From NCBI GenBank assembly GCA_903929895.1, contig CAIYWM010000277.1, positions 1 to 5,990 of the forward strand: a stretch of 5,990 bases of DNA, given 5' to 3'. The notes beneath the pieces were generated by a model. That model was not told the DNA's origin. It searched no databases and saw only the letters and a program-made list of their open reading frames with translations. The number at the start of each line of letters is the position of its first letter. Within the stretch, counting starts at the first letter, position 1. Position numbers and translations under genes: made by a program. Below, piece after piece: positions 5,190-5,990 of this stretch. This stretch comes from an uncultured Alphaproteobacteria bacterium (GTDB lineage Bacteria > Pseudomonadota > Alphaproteobacteria > Reyranellales > Reyranellaceae).

Positions 5190-5990
5190 ATGCCTGACGC
5201 CCTCTCCGAGTCCCAGCGCCTGCTGGCCCAGCTTCGCTTTCCCTGTGGTGACGTGCCGGAACCCGGCGACATAAAGAACGTCGCCCCCGGCATCCACTGG
5301 CTGCGCATGCCGCTGCCGTTCCAGCTCAACCACATCAACCTGTGGCTGATCGAGGAGAAGGACGGCTGGACGATCGTCGACACCGGGATCAATTCGCAGG
5401 ACACGCGAACCCTGTGGGAGAAGATCTTCGCCGAGAAGCTCCAGGGCAAACCTGTGGTGCGGGTGATCGGCACGCATCTCCATCCCGACCATATCGGCCT
5501 CGCCGGCTGGCTGTGCGAGAAGTGGAACGCGCCGCTCTACATGACGCTCGGCGAGTACATGAGCGCCCAGGCCGCGCGTAACGACTTCGTGGAAAGCGAG
5601 GAGACACGCGCGGAGCACGTCCAGCGCAACGGCGTGCCGGCCGATCGGATCGCCAACTTCCACCGCCACAAGGGCGGCTACGCCAAGGGCGTGGTGCCGC
5701 TGCCGACTTCCTACCGGCGCATGATCCATGCGCATCCGATCATCATCGGCGGCCATCGCTGGGACGTCATCGTCGGCCGCGGCCACGCGCCCGAGCATGC
5801 CTCGCTGTGGTGCCCCGAGCTCAACGTGATGATCGCGGGCGACCAGGTACTGCCCAAGATCAGCACCAATGTCGGCGTGTGGCCCAACGAGCCGCTGGCC
5901 GATGCGCTGACCTGGTTCCTCGATGGCTTCTCGCGCTTCCGCCGCCTGCCGGCCGACGCGCTGGTCCTGCCGAGCCACGGCTTCCCCTTC
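5190..5990 (+). CDS. MBL-fold metallo-hydrolase, 3' end beyond the window
   Basis: This frame runs open from ATG 5190 to the last base (267 codons) and lacks a stop only because the window ends. It encodes a metallo-beta-lactamase-fold hydrolase, probably cytosolic, as no signal peptide is visible. All expected metal ligands are present: HLHPDH (His96, His98, Asp100, His101), His199 in GRGHAPEHAS, Asp218 in AGDQVLPKIS and His263 in PSHG. The first strands are INLWLIEEKDGWTIVDTG (49-66), typical of glyoxalase-II-like rather than antibiotic-hydrolysing members. Between the HxHxDH motif and His199 lies an insertion of about 80 residues (roughly 115-190), likely a substrate-pocket cap. I chose this start because the N-terminal region FPCGDVPEPG...GIHWLRMPLPF reads like full-length homologues. 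No clear Shine-Dalgarno site precedes it. It lies 102 bases after purD, beyond the hairpin, so it may have its own promoter. Thioester, lactone and phosphoester substrates are all possible. Confidence 0.93.
   Translation, partial: MPDALSESQRLLAQLRFPCGDVPEPGDIKNVAPGIHWLRMPLPFQLNHINLWLIEEKDGWTIVDTGINSQDTRTLWEKIFAEKLQGKPVVRVIGTHLHPDHIGLAGWLCEKWNAPLYMTLGEYMSAQAARNDFVESEETRAEHVQRNGVPADRIANFHRHKGGYAKGVVPLPTSYRRMIHAHPIIIGGHRWDVIVGRGHAPEHASLWCPELNVMIAGDQVLPKISTNVGVWPNEPLADALTWFLDGFSRFRRLPADALVLPSHGFPF

Noticed and set aside
3768..5978. A 736-codon minus-strand open frame opposite purD and the MBL gene.
   Set aside because: It spans two well-supported genes and an intergenic hairpin, and its translation is rich in His, Gly, Arg and Asp, typical of antisense shadow frames.

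Overview
The window is GC-rich, densely coded chromosomal DNA. The adjacent, divergent xseA and purD genes, the protein styles and the strong third-position G/C bias suggest an alphaproteobacterium, perhaps of Rhodospirillales or Rhizobiales type. That placement is inference from the sequence alone. No phage, transposase, CRISPR array, tRNA or rRNA is visible.

Layout, left to right. (1) Positions 1-884 (+) hold the 3' part of a GT4-type glycosyltransferase whose N-terminal domain begins before the window. (2) Positions 973-1233 (+) hold a small basic protein of 86 residues with unknown function, preceded by a good Shine-Dalgarno site and a leader hairpin. (3) A 141-base convergent gap follows with no convincing terminator. 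(4) Positions 1375-2106 (-) hold a long-form RraA-like protein (HMG/CHA aldolase superfamily). (5) Positions 2133-2207 hold a large, nearly perfect palindromic repeat between rraA-like and xseA. (6) Positions 2232-3755 (-) hold xseA, the large subunit of exonuclease VII. (7) A 57-base divergent intergenic region separates xseA from purD. (8) Positions 3813-5087 (+) hold purD, glycinamide ribonucleotide synthetase. (9) Positions 5100-5121 hold a perfect hairpin after purD. (10) Positions 5190-5990 (+) hold an MBL-fold hydrolase that is still open at the right edge.

The genes are mostly housekeeping and do not form one pathway. PurD acts in de novo purine synthesis and XseA in DNA repair and recombination; they share only a divergent intergenic region. 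The glycosyltransferase probably belongs to an envelope or lipid-glycosylation locus to the left. The RraA-like protein and the MBL hydrolase are metal-dependent enzymes with unknown substrates.

I found no strong case for a new multi-gene system. The most interesting items are the palindromic repeat, the uncharacterised small gene with its structured leader, and the RraA-like protein, which should not be assumed to regulate RNase E.
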